A DNA stretch of 64,000 nucleotides from CAVOHU01 sp963817885. Its GTDB lineage: Bacteria > Acidobacteriota > Vicinamibacteria > Vicinamibacterales > JAKQTR01. The first letter of the stretch is position 1; each line of letters begins with the position of its first letter. Location: NCBI GenBank assembly GCA_963817885.1, contig CAWFQE010000003.1:62001-126000 (forward strand). The letters are read 5' to 3'. A model generated the notes under the pieces. The model did no database searches, was not told where the DNA came from, and saw only the letters and a program-made list of their open reading frames with translations. The position numbers and the translations under genes are program-made. Positions 7,894 through 16,295 of this stretch are shown piece after piece.

Positions 7894-9324
7894 ATGGCGA
7901 AGATCCTCCTGGTCGACGACGAGAAACCGATTCGGCGCATCCTGTCGGTCCTGTTGACCGACGAGGGCCACGACGTTCGGGAGGCGGCCTCGGGTGAAGA
8001 AGCCCTCGACTGCCAGCAGTCGTTCCACCCCAACATCGTCCTGCTGGACGTCAGCCTGCCTGGCATCGACGGCCTCGAGACGCTTCGCCGGCTGCTCGCG
8101 TTCGACGCTCGCTGCGACTGCATCATGATGACGGCGTACGGCACCATCCGCTCGGCCGTGGAAGCGATGCGGGTGGGCGCATTCGACTACCTGTCGAAGC
8201 CGTTCGACAACGACGAGCTGTTGCTCGTCATCGGCCGGGTGGCGAAGATGCGCGCCCTCGACGCGCAGGTCGAAGCGCTGACCGGCGAGCTGGAACGGCG
8301 CTACGGGTTCTCGGACATCGTGGGCATCAGCCCGCAGATGCAGGACGTGTTTCGGCTGGTGTCCAAGGTGGCCGCCGTCGACGCCACGGTGCTGATTCTC
8401 GGCGAGTCGGGGACGGGCAAGGAGCTGGTGGCGCGGGCGATCCATCGCCGCAGCCGCCGGGCGGACAAGCCGTTTGTCGCGGTCAACTGCAGCGCGATAC
8501 CGCAGGCGCTGGTGGAAGCCGAGTTCTTCGGCCACGAGAAGGGCGCGTATACGGGCGCGGACCTGAGCCGTCCCGGACGCTTCGAGCAGGCGAACCTCGG
8601 CACGCTGTTCCTCGACGAGGTCGGCGACCTCGCGCTCGATGCACAGGCCAAGCTGCTGCGCGCGCTGCAGGAACGCGAGGTCACGCGGCTGGGATCGAGG
8701 CGGCCGACCCCGGTCGATGTGCGCGTGGTCGCCGCCACCAACCAGAATCTCGAACAGGCGGTCGCCGCCGGCCGGTTCCGCGAAGATCTCTACTGGCGCA
8801 TCAATGTGGTCAGCATCCGGCTCCCTGCGTTGCGCGACCGGCCGGGCGACCTCCCTCTGCTCGTCGATCACTATCTCGACCGGTTCAACCGGGAGCTCGG
8901 CCTTGCCATCCGGTCCATGCGGCAGGACGCGCGGGGCCTGCTCGTGGGCTACGACTGGCCCGGCAACGTCCGGGAGCTCGAAAACACCATCTGCCGTGCC
9001 ATGGTGCTCTGTGACGGCGACGTGCTGACGCCGCGGGATCTCCCGGCCAGGATTCGCGGAGAGCAGGACGCCGGGGATGGCGCGGCCTCCTCACTGGATC
9101 GGATGCACCTGGCCGACGTGGTGGGAGAGGCAACCTCGCGCCTCGAGAAGCGCCTGATCGAAGCCCGGCTCACGATGCTTCACGGCAATCGCACCGCAAC
9201 GGCCGAAAGCCTGGGCATCAGCCGCAAGACGCTGTTCAACAAGATGCGGCAGTATCACATGACCGCCGATGATGCCGATCTGCCGGAGCGGGCCACCTCC
9301 GACGACGAATCGTCGAGCGGGTGA
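7894..9324 (+). CDS. Sigma-54-dependent response regulator, NtrC family (476 aa)
   Basis: Three classical modules are present. The receiver domain (1-120) has acidic D8/D9, phospho-acceptor D52 in IVLLDVSLPGIDG and K102 in LSKPF. The AAA+ domain (about 140-370) has Walker A GESGTGKE (170-177), GAYTGA (217-222) and Walker B GTLFLDEV. The C-terminal Fis-type helix-turn-helix contains TAESLGISRKTLFNKM. The sigma-54-contacting loop is GAYTGA where most family members have GAFTGA, a conservative and known variant. The protein should activate sigma-54 promoters after phosphorylation by the adjacent kinase. Targets are not evident: I found no convincing -24/-12 element in the intergenic regions examined. 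The divergent secreted-protein pair at 6.3-3.9 kb is a possible target by position only. Confidence 0.95.
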   Translation: MAKILLVDDEKPIRRILSVLLTDEGHDVREAASGEEALDCQQSFHPNIVLLDVSLPGIDGLETLRRLLAFDARCDCIMMTAYGTIRSAVEAMRVGAFDYLSKPFDNDELLLVIGRVAKMRALDAQVEALTGELERRYGFSDIVGISPQMQDVFRLVSKVAAVDATVLILGESGTGKELVARAIHRRSRRADKPFVAVNCSAIPQALVEAEFFGHEKGAYTGADLSRPGRFEQANLGTLFLDEVGDLALDAQAKLLRALQEREVTRLGSRRPTPVDVRVVAATNQNLEQAVAAGRFREDLYWRINVVSIRLPALRDRPGDLPLLVDHYLDRFNRELGLAIRSMRQDARGLLVGYDWPGNVRELENTICRAMVLCDGDVLTPRDLPARIRGEQDAGDGAASSLDRMHLADVVGEATSRLEKRLIEARLTMLHGNRTATAESLGISRKTLFNKMRQYHMTADDADLPERATSDDESSSG

Positions 9325-9416
9325 CCGAGCGTCCAGGACCCGGCCGATCTGAGGGCTGCTGGTGTCCGCGCGCCGTCCGCATGCTCGACGCCCGGTCACG
9401 CTTTCGACGATCTACC

Positions 9417-9451
9417 TGGCCTCAGGCCTCAAGCCCCAAGCCACAAGCCTC
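9417..9451. repeat. Five-unit heptamer repeat, consensus AAGCCTC
   Basis: TGGCCTC, AGGCCTC, AAGCCCC, AAGCCAC and AAGCCTC run in exact 7-base phase. The block lies between the convergent stops of the response regulator (9324) and an ABC permease (9469), in the same orientation as the block at 3843-3891. Confidence 0.7.
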
Positions 9452-9468
9452 CATTGGCGCGCCCCAGG

Positions 9469-10872
9469 CTACCGCACGTCGTAGCGGGCGAGCGCCACCA
9501 GTGTCAGGCACGAGGCGACCAGCACCCACCCGAGCAGGATGACGATGTCGGCGGCCCGCAGCCGATCGCGAGTCGAGAGACGCGGATACTGGAAGCCGGG
9601 CAGCTGCATCTCTTTGAGGCCGGCGTAATCGGTGGTCCCCATCTTGATCATGCCCGTCGGAAAGACGTCCTGAAACACCTTCGAGTAGAACTCGCGCGAC
9701 AGCACCTGGCGGTGGCGTTCCGCGCTCGCCATGAAGGCCCGTTCGGCCTGCATGCCCGTGCCGGCCATCTCGGCCACGAAATCCGCCAACGCGCCGGCGG
9801 GTGACAACCGCGCCAGCCACAATCCGAGTGCCTGCTGGGCATCGGTCTCGCGCCGGGAGTCGTCCTCGATTTCCTTGAGTGCCGTCGAGATGCGCTCGGC
9901 GTAACGGTCGGCCACCGGCTGGCGCACGCTCATCCACTGGTCGCCCGCGGCTGCCGCCTTCTCGTTCGGGCCCCAGAGGCGCTGCAGCTCGGCGCCCTTT
10001 TCGCGTTCGATGGTGTTGGTCGAGGCGGCCTTCTCGAAGCGAACGACCTGCGCGGACTTGACGGGCCGCGCCAGCTGCGAGACCAGCGACGCCGCGCGAG
10101 GCGCGATGACCACCGCCAGGAGCCAGATGGCCAGCGACACGACCAGCGCCGCATACGTCGTGGACGCCATTGACGATACCAGCAGACCGAGCGCGAAGAA
10201 GACGGCGACGTAGAGCAGGGAGGATCCCATGATCCAGGCCGACGAGCCGAGGAAGCCCTGCGTGAACACATCGAGCCCTCCTACCGCCAGCAGCACGACG
10301 CCGAACAGACCGGCCAGGATGAGCGGCAGGGCCAGCGTGATGTAGCCGCCGACGGCCTTGCCCGCCGCGAGCGCCGATCGGCTCACCGAGTTGGACAGGA
10401 TGGATCGAAGTGTGCCCTGCTCCTTCTCCCTCGTGATCGCGTCGAACGAGAGCAGGACGGCGAACAGGCTGAAGACGAATTGCACGATGAACAGGAAATC
10501 GATGTTGCCGAACAGGCCGAGCGCCGAGGGCGCCTCCAGCGGGGCGCCGTACTCGACGCTGTACTTGCCGATGAGCAGGTGGCGCGGATGCGACCCGGCG
10601 AGCCCGGCCGCGTACACTGAGCCGACCGACGGCGGCCAGTACGCGTCGAACGTGAAATTCGCGTTGGTGAACAGCTGCGTCGGACGCAGGCTGTGAAGGA
10701 AGTCCTGGTTGCGCCGTTCGATCTGCTGCTCGTCGGCCAGGCGCGTCAGGTACCCCTGGTAGCTCGAGTAGAGCGAGGCAGGGACCAGCGTCAGCGCCAG
10801 CACCAGCAACAGCACGAACCGCAGGCTGAGGATGTTCTCGTGAATCTCTTTCCGGGCGATGTTCCAGATCAT
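9469..10872 (-). CDS. ABC-2 type transporter permease subunit 1 (467 aa)
   Basis: Integral inner-membrane subunit. The N-terminus IARKEIHENILSLRF is followed by a first membrane helix, then a long periplasmic loop of over 100 residues, then a membrane cluster that begins just before the ABC-2 hallmark TREKEQGTLRSILSN, where the cytoplasmic coupling segment sits. A second large extracytoplasmic region (around residues 250-420) separates the later helices. The last gene of the operon that starts at 16053, it lies 63 bp after the previous permease. It shares the KE-x-x-E(H)-LSLRF opening and the EKEQGTL block with the other two permeases, so the three arose by duplication. Membrane-stress, lipid or peptide export are typical roles for ABC-2 systems; the substrate here is not deducible. 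Confidence 0.87.
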   Translation of the reverse strand: MIWNIARKEIHENILSLRFVLLLVLALTLVPASLYSSYQGYLTRLADEQQIERRNQDFLHSLRPTQLFTNANFTFDAYWPPSVGSVYAAGLAGSHPRHLLIGKYSVEYGAPLEAPSALGLFGNIDFLFIVQFVFSLFAVLLSFDAITREKEQGTLRSILSNSVSRSALAAGKAVGGYITLALPLILAGLFGVVLLAVGGLDVFTQGFLGSSAWIMGSSLLYVAVFFALGLLVSSMASTTYAALVVSLAIWLLAVVIAPRAASLVSQLARPVKSAQVVRFEKAASTNTIEREKGAELQRLWGPNEKAAAAGDQWMSVRQPVADRYAERISTALKEIEDDSRRETDAQQALGLWLARLSPAGALADFVAEMAGTGMQAERAFMASAERHRQVLSREFYSKVFQDVFPTGMIKMGTTDYAGLKEMQLPGFQYPRLSTRDRLRAADIVILLGWVLVASCLTLVALARYDVR

Positions 10873-10935
10873 GATCGTGTCCTCGATCGGCGGCCTTGTC
10901 GCCCAACCCGATCCCAGGTGTCGCTTCCGTTCGTG

Positions 10936-12351
10936 CTACCGCGGATCGAACCGCAGAAACAGGCCGATGGCTGCCGCCAGCGCCACGACGTTCCAGAGCG
11001 CGAGTGCCAGTAGCGGCATCAGCGCCGCCTGCAGCCGCGCCAGGAACGGTGGCGCGTGATAGGCGAACCGTGGCCTGGTGCTGATGTCGAGGAAATCGTT
11101 CACGCCGAAAGCCGCGCTCGCCCGCTGCGCCTCCCGGTAGCGCGATTGCAGGTACTGGCTGAGCGCACTGCCGAACGCCTCTGACTGGACGCGAAAATCC
11201 GCGAGGCTCTCGAACCCTGCGGCGCCCAACTCGGTAGCCGCGTATTCGAAGGGCGGCAATGGCGACAGGTACGAGAGCGTGCGCGACAGCTCGAACTGAT
11301 GGGTCGCGGCTGATTGCCAGGCCTCGACCAGGCGATCTCGTTTTGCCAGCTGCTTGCGGTTGACCTCCGCCCAGACCTCGTCGGCGGCCGCGCGGAACTG
11401 GCCGTAGACGCGCGCAAATGCCGGGTCGGCCGCCGAGCGGCGCTCGATCTCGCGGGGACCGAGGTTGGTGAAATCGAGTTGCGATCGGAACTTCTCCCGC
11501 AGCCTGATCATGTCCTGCCGGCCGAGCTCGTCACGCTCCTCGCTGGTGATGAACTGGATGTCGCGCTCGAGCGCGGCGACGGCGGGAACCCGGACTACCT
11601 GCGCGGCCAGATACGGGCTCAGGTTGGGCACCACCAGGACGCCGACCACCCAGACGAGCACGCTGACCAGGACCGAGACCGAACTGCGGGTGACCAGGGC
11701 CGACACCGCGAGCGCGAGCGTGAAGAAAAATCCGGCGTAGAGCCACGCAGCGGCGCCGATCGCCGCCATGGCCAGCGCGTCGCCGGCGCTCCACTGGATG
11801 CCCGCCCTCACCACCACGACCAGCAGTCCGGCAAGCACGGCCGCCGCGACGGCTGAGGCGAGCACCAGCCATCCGCTCGCCCACTTCGCCACGATGACCT
11901 CGGCGCGCTTGACGTCGTTCGCCAGCACGAGCCTGAGCGTCCCCTGTTCCTTCTCGCCGTTGACCCCGTCGAACCCGATGACCACGCCGAGCAGGCTGAA
12001 GATCACCGCCACGATCGCGCTGAAGTCCATCGAGGAAAACAGCTCGCGCATGGGGCTCGCGTCGACCGCCTCGGTTCCGGCATCAGCCGGCAGGCCGGTC
12101 ACCAGCACGAGCGGCGCCGGCGGGCGGGACGTCCGGATGACGGATCCCAGCCGGTTCAGGTGCGCGTAGCGCTGGAGAAACCGATCCTCCTGAACGAGTC
12201 GCTGATCGAATTCCTGCTGCTCGCGGACATGATTGGCCGCGAGCACGAAGGCCGACACCGACACGAGCACCAGCGCCAGCGCCAGGCCGATCTGAAATCG
12301 CAGCGACAGGAGGTGCTCGCGCAGCTCTTTGCGAATCAGGACGAGGATCAT
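10936..12351 (-). CDS. ABC-2 type transporter permease subunit 2 (471 aa)
   Basis: Second of three related permeases. ATG 12351 (MILVLIRKELREHLLSLRF) is preferred over the extended frame to 12402 because the paralogs begin at the equivalent residue, and because 12351 lies only 7 bases after the stop codon of the upstream permease. It has the same plan: one N-terminal helix, a long extracytoplasmic loop, a helix pair before NGEKEQGTLRLVLAND, a multi-helix core, another large soluble loop and a final helix ending RFDPR. The tight spacing shows that it is translated from the same operon mRNA. With two paralogs and one ATPase, the transporter may be a heteromer, or the permeases may act as alternative partners. 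Confidence 0.87.
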   Translation of the reverse strand: MILVLIRKELREHLLSLRFQIGLALALVLVSVSAFVLAANHVREQQEFDQRLVQEDRFLQRYAHLNRLGSVIRTSRPPAPLVLVTGLPADAGTEAVDASPMRELFSSMDFSAIVAVIFSLLGVVIGFDGVNGEKEQGTLRLVLANDVKRAEVIVAKWASGWLVLASAVAAAVLAGLLVVVVRAGIQWSAGDALAMAAIGAAAWLYAGFFFTLALAVSALVTRSSVSVLVSVLVWVVGVLVVPNLSPYLAAQVVRVPAVAALERDIQFITSEERDELGRQDMIRLREKFRSQLDFTNLGPREIERRSAADPAFARVYGQFRAAADEVWAEVNRKQLAKRDRLVEAWQSAATHQFELSRTLSYLSPLPPFEYAATELGAAGFESLADFRVQSEAFGSALSQYLQSRYREAQRASAAFGVNDFLDISTRPRFAYHAPPFLARLQAALMPLLALALWNVVALAAAIGLFLRFDPR

Positions 12352-12358
12352 CGGGCAC

Positions 12359-13675
12359 TCATCTCGGGTCGATCCTGACGAAGGCGAAGGCGGCGGCGGC
12401 AAAGACGCCGGCCGCCATCAGGCCGAGGACGCCAAGGTCGACGACAACGTTGCGGCGAAGCGCTTCGGACAGGGGCGCGGCCGGAAAGTCGAACACCGAC
12501 AGCGGCGGCGCGTTCTTCGCGTTCTGCGCCAGCAGGGCGCCCAGGTTGCGTGTCTTGAACTCCGCGAGCGCGCGGCTCAGGCGCCGATGATCCGACAGCC
12601 CCGTGCCCGCCAGGTCGGTGAAGATGAAGGTCACGGCTGCCGCCGGCGCCACGCGGCAGACCATGCGGCTCATCTCGGTCAGGCGGTCCACGTTGATGCG
12701 ATACGCTTCCGAGAGCCGGTCGTACTCACGGTTGAACGTCTCGACCGAGCCTTCGGGGTCCTTGCCGTCGGACTGAATGCTGATGAACCGGTTCTTCACG
12801 AAGGCCTGGTAGCGCGCCAGCTCCTGCGACTCGGCCGACGCAACCGGAGCCAGATCCTCCGCGATGAGCGCGCCGAGGTTGGGCAGCGCGAACACCAGCG
12901 TGGACCACGCCAGCAGCGAGAGCACCAGGGCGCGCGCGGCGCTTCCGGCCAGTGACGAGATGAGGAGGCCCGCTCCGAAAAACAGCGACGCATACACCAC
13001 CGCCGCGCCGACCATGATCGAGATCCGCGCGATCTCGGATGCGCCCAGCGAGAACCCGGGCCACAGCGACAGGCCCGCCACCGCCAGGGCGACGGTCAAC
13101 AGGAACGGGACGAGGACCGCCGCCAGCCCGCCGATCATCTTGCCGGCCACGAAGTCGCCGCGGGCGATCTCGCCGCCGAGCACCAGCTTGAGCGTGCCTT
13201 GTTCCCGCTCGCCGGCCACGGCGTCGTACGCGAAAAGGACCGCAATCAGCGAGAGCAGGACCTTGACGATGTAGAGCAGGTCGGGCGGCGCGAAGAGCGA
13301 GAACAGGCTGACCGCCTGGGTCTGCCGATCGTGCGGCGAGATGCCCGTGTAGGCCTGGATGGTATACCCGCGGTCCATCGTCTCGTCGAGGCCCTTGGCG
13401 AACACCGAGAGCGGGCGCGGCTCGACGACGGCCATGACGCCGGATTCCCCGGGCCGTGGGCGCGCACGCTCCCGCAGCACCGAGTAGTTGTCCATCCGGA
13501 CCGCGAAGTCGCGCGCCATCACCACGACCGACAGCCCGACCAGCAGCGCCATCGTCAGCGTGCAGACGTAGAACTTCAGGCTCAGGAGATGGTCGCGAAT
13601 CTCCCGCTCGGCGATGATGCGGACCACAGCCGGGCGCGAGAGCGCAGCCGGTCCGGTCGGGCCCTCGTCAGGCAC
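12359..13675 (-). CDS. ABC-2 type transporter permease subunit 3 (438 aa)
   Basis: Most upstream of the three permeases. After a short cytoplasmic leader the typical AEREIRDHLLSLKF appears, then a helix, an extracytoplasmic loop containing the ISPHDRQTQAVSLF stretch, and the conserved AGEREQGTLKLVLGG coupling block. The protein ends VRIDPR, like its neighbour. Its start codon lies inside the 3' end of the ATPase gene (8-bp overlap, 13668-13675), which implies translational coupling between ATPase and permease. An alternative start a few codons downstream is possible because the first 15 residues have no family match. Confidence 0.87.
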   Translation of the reverse strand: MPDEGPTGPAALSRPAVVRIIAEREIRDHLLSLKFYVCTLTMALLVGLSVVVMARDFAVRMDNYSVLRERARPRPGESGVMAVVEPRPLSVFAKGLDETMDRGYTIQAYTGISPHDRQTQAVSLFSLFAPPDLLYIVKVLLSLIAVLFAYDAVAGEREQGTLKLVLGGEIARGDFVAGKMIGGLAAVLVPFLLTVALAVAGLSLWPGFSLGASEIARISIMVGAAVVYASLFFGAGLLISSLAGSAARALVLSLLAWSTLVFALPNLGALIAEDLAPVASAESQELARYQAFVKNRFISIQSDGKDPEGSVETFNREYDRLSEAYRINVDRLTEMSRMVCRVAPAAAVTFIFTDLAGTGLSDHRRLSRALAEFKTRNLGALLAQNAKNAPPLSVFDFPAAPLSEALRRNVVVDLGVLGLMAAGVFAAAAFAFVRIDPR

Positions 13676-14420
13676 GTCCTGCCTCCACCCGCGCGGGAGG
13701 CTCCGAGTCGACGCCGCCGCGCATGTAGTCGAGGTAGAGGCGCTCGAGATTCTCGAATTCGAGCTCCTCGCGCGTGCGCTCCATCACCTTCCGGCCTTCC
13801 TTCATGATGCCGACCCGGTCGGCGAGCTCCTTCGCGCGGAAGATGTCGTGCGTGCTCATCAGGATGGCCTTGCCCCGCGAGGCGAGCTCGCGCAGCGTGT
13901 CCTGGAACTCGGCCGCCGCTTTCGGGTCGAGGCCCGATGTGGGCTCGTCGAGCAGGAGCGCCGGCGTGTCCTTGATCATGGCGATCGCGATGCCGAGCTT
14001 CTGCCGCATGCCTTTCGAGAACTCCCGCACGCGCTGCTCGAAGGCGCGCTCGGGCAGGCCGACCTGGCGCATCGCCATGTGGTAGTCGGCCCTGGACAAG
14101 GTCCCTCTCCCGCCGAGCCTCGCGAAGAAGTCCAGGTTCTCCCGGGCCGTGAAATTGCCGTAGAGCATCACGTTCTCGGACACGTAGGCGACGTGGCGCT
14201 TGGCCTCGAGCGGCGAGCGGGAGCAGTCGATGCCGTTGAGCATCGCCCGGCCCGAGGTCGGCTCGATGAAGTTCAGGAAGAGATGGATGGTCGTCGATTT
14301 GCCGGCCCCGTTGGCGCCGAGCAGGCAGTAGATCTCGCCGGGCTTGACGACGAGGCTGAGCGCGTCGAGCGCCATCACCCCGTCCTCGTACCGCTTGCTC
14401 AAGTCGATGGCTTCAATCAT
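13668..14420 (-). CDS. ABC transporter ATP-binding protein (250 aa)
   Basis: Energises the three permeases encoded directly downstream. Walker A is GANGAGKST, the Q-loop region is YVSENVMLYG with Glu in place of the usual Gln, the signature is EFSKGMRQKLGIA (an FSKGM variant of LSGGQ common in ABC-2 exporters such as the CcmA and NatA types), Walker B is ALLLDEPTSGLD, and the switch histidine is in MSTHDIF. ATG 14420 (MIEAIDLSKRYEDG) matches the usual family start; an in-frame ATG at 14450 would add ten residues. The gene overlaps the next permease by 8 bp. The class is typical of export or lipid-handling ABC systems, not importers, and there is no binding-protein gene. Confidence 0.93.
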   Translation of the reverse strand: MIEAIDLSKRYEDGVMALDALSLVVKPGEIYCLLGANGAGKSTTIHLFLNFIEPTSGRAMLNGIDCSRSPLEAKRHVAYVSENVMLYGNFTARENLDFFARLGGRGTLSRADYHMAMRQVGLPERAFEQRVREFSKGMRQKLGIAIAMIKDTPALLLDEPTSGLDPKAAAEFQDTLRELASRGKAILMSTHDIFRAKELADRVGIMKEGRKVMERTREELEFENLERLYLDYMRGGVDSEPPARVEAGRA

Positions 14421-14466
14421 GGGTTTGCCGTCCTCGTCTCGCCGGTTCATTCCGGGTGAGGTCCGA

Positions 14467-16053
14467 TCACCGGCGCGTCAGCTTGACGCCTGCGACGATG
14501 ATCGCGGCCACCAGGCCGATGAGCAGCGCCAGCAGGCCGATGATCGCGAACAGGTTCGTTCGAGCCTTGACGCTGACCCGGAAGATCTTGTCCTCTGAAG
14601 GGAGCTGGCGGTTGTAGGCGAAGCTCTCGCTCTTCAATCGGACTTCGTAGTCGCCGACCGACACCTCCGTCGGCGGTTCGATCCGCAGCCGCACGCTTTC
14701 CTCGCGGTTGATGTCGAGCGATGCCACGATGTTCGGCTGAAGCGTCACGCGCCAGTTGAGCGGCGCGTCGGCCGACACCTTGATGTTATCGAGCCGGCGG
14801 GTGCCGGTGTTGCGAATGACCAGGTTTGTCTCGACGCGATCGCCGGCGGTGATTTCGGCGTAGAGGCTCGCTGCCGACACCTCGATGCGCCCGGCACCTC
14901 GCGGAACGATAGCCAGGCGAACGGCTCCCGCCCGGCTGGCGTCGATCTCCTGCGCCGTGTAGGTACGATCGGCGTCGAAGTGGCGGGCCTGCTCCTCGTT
15001 CATCACGAGCGCCCAGAACTCCAGCGGCTGATCGATGCGCACCTGGTCGTCGGCGCGCTCGGGCAGGAACAGGCGCAGGCCAAGCGCCTGGCGCGAGACG
15101 CCGCTCGCAAAGCTCAGCTGCGACAGGCGGGCTTCGCTGGACGCGTCGCGCCCGGAGGCGTCGACAAACGAGTAGCTGATCTGCCTCGGCAGGTTGACGA
15201 CCTTGAGCTGGAACTGCCGCACATCGACGCTCGATCGCTCGAGCCGGAGATCGAAGGTCGCCTGGCCGCCCAGGTCGGCTTCCTGCGAGACCTGGGCCGA
15301 GGTCACGGCCACCACCGTGGAGGTGGCGGCCTGCTGCAGCTCGATGTCGATCTCCTGCGTCTGGCCCTTGTACGCGCTCGCGACGACCACGCGGTTCACG
15401 TCGCGCAGAAGCTGGAACTCGATGGTGCGGGCCTGGCCGTACCCGAGCTGCGCCACGTGAACCTCGTACGGGAGCGCGATGGTGGTGCCGCGCGGCGCGA
15501 CATCGGTCGCGCCGGCGGCCGGCGTGCCACCAGCGTCCTTGAGCGACAGGTAGATGTCCCTGATGTCGCGCGTCCGCAACTCCTCGGGGATCGGCTGGGC
15601 CCCTTCGAAGTTGTTCAACAGCTTGAACTGCGAATCGTCGAAGGTCGGCGTCAGGTTGACGATCGTCAGGCGCACGAACTTGCGGCCGTCAGGCGCCTGG
15701 GATTTCAGGGCCTCCCGGACCGACAGGCGCGGCTGGAGGTTGAGCAGCGCCAGCACGGATTCCTGGTAGGAGAGCTGGGCGGTCTGCAGCGCGGCTTCCG
15801 CGCGGTCGAGATCGGCCTTCGCCACGAGTCCTTGAGAATACAGGTCTGCGGTCCGCGTGACGTTGGCGCGCGCCGCCGACAGCTCGATCTGCCGGCGCCG
15901 CACGTCCAGGAAGCGTCGCTGCTCATCGGCGCCCTGCTGGGAGGCCTGTCCGGTGCTCTGCGCCTCGATGCCGGCCCCGGCCCCCTGACCGAACCACGCG
16001 AGTCCAAGCACGCCTGCCAGCACGACACGGGCAACGCAGGTTCGGATAATCAT
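14467..16053 (-). CDS. Exported, membrane-anchored NEW3-domain protein with coiled-coil hairpin (528 aa)
   Basis: First gene of the ABC operon. ATG 16053 (MIIRTCVARVVLAGVLG) gives a signal peptide; the longer frame to 16098 does not. After a short linker there is a helical hairpin (about residues 40-100) containing LYSQGLVAKADLDRAEAALQ, which resembles the coiled hairpins of HlyD/MFP and TolC-type proteins. A long beta-rich region follows. Near the C-terminus is a NEW3-like Ig domain (NLVIRNTGTRRLDNIKVS, then SVGDYEVRLKSES), and the protein ends with a single membrane helix and a short KLTRR tail. It would be a periplasmic protein tethered by its C-terminus. Given its place in the operon it is probably the adaptor or substrate-receiving subunit of the transporter (inference). 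Confidence 0.8.
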   Translation of the reverse strand: MIIRTCVARVVLAGVLGLAWFGQGAGAGIEAQSTGQASQQGADEQRRFLDVRRRQIELSAARANVTRTADLYSQGLVAKADLDRAEAALQTAQLSYQESVLALLNLQPRLSVREALKSQAPDGRKFVRLTIVNLTPTFDDSQFKLLNNFEGAQPIPEELRTRDIRDIYLSLKDAGGTPAAGATDVAPRGTTIALPYEVHVAQLGYGQARTIEFQLLRDVNRVVVASAYKGQTQEIDIELQQAATSTVVAVTSAQVSQEADLGGQATFDLRLERSSVDVRQFQLKVVNLPRQISYSFVDASGRDASSEARLSQLSFASGVSRQALGLRLFLPERADDQVRIDQPLEFWALVMNEEQARHFDADRTYTAQEIDASRAGAVRLAIVPRGAGRIEVSAASLYAEITAGDRVETNLVIRNTGTRRLDNIKVSADAPLNWRVTLQPNIVASLDINREESVRLRIEPPTEVSVGDYEVRLKSESFAYNRQLPSEDKIFRVSVKARTNLFAIIGLLALLIGLVAAIIVAGVKLTRR

Positions 16054-16258
16054 GATCGGACCCTGACGGAGCAAGATCCGAGCCGGGCGAGGGGGCAACG
16101 AATGTCAGGTGAAGATCGGCGACAGCCAGCCGGATGGGGATCGCAGGTTCCGCCATTGGGTAGGCGGTTACCCATGATGCGGGTGGCGGCGCTCGTGGGT
16201 GGTCCCGAGGCACGAATCTCGCGCCCCTGTCCGGAGCGGCGCAGGCGGGAAGGCGACA

Positions 16259-16287
16259 GGCGGGAGACGAACGAGTCGTCTCCCGCC
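16259..16287 (-). terminator. Strong hairpin after the alpha/beta hydrolase gene
   Basis: A perfect 12-bp stem (GGCGGGAGACGA / TCGTCTCCCGCC) with a 5-base loop begins 8 bases beyond the hydrolase stop codon at 16296. There is no T-run after it on the minus strand. The rest of the 16054-16295 gap shows nothing else. Confidence 0.65.
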
Positions 16288-16295
16288 CGAGATCA

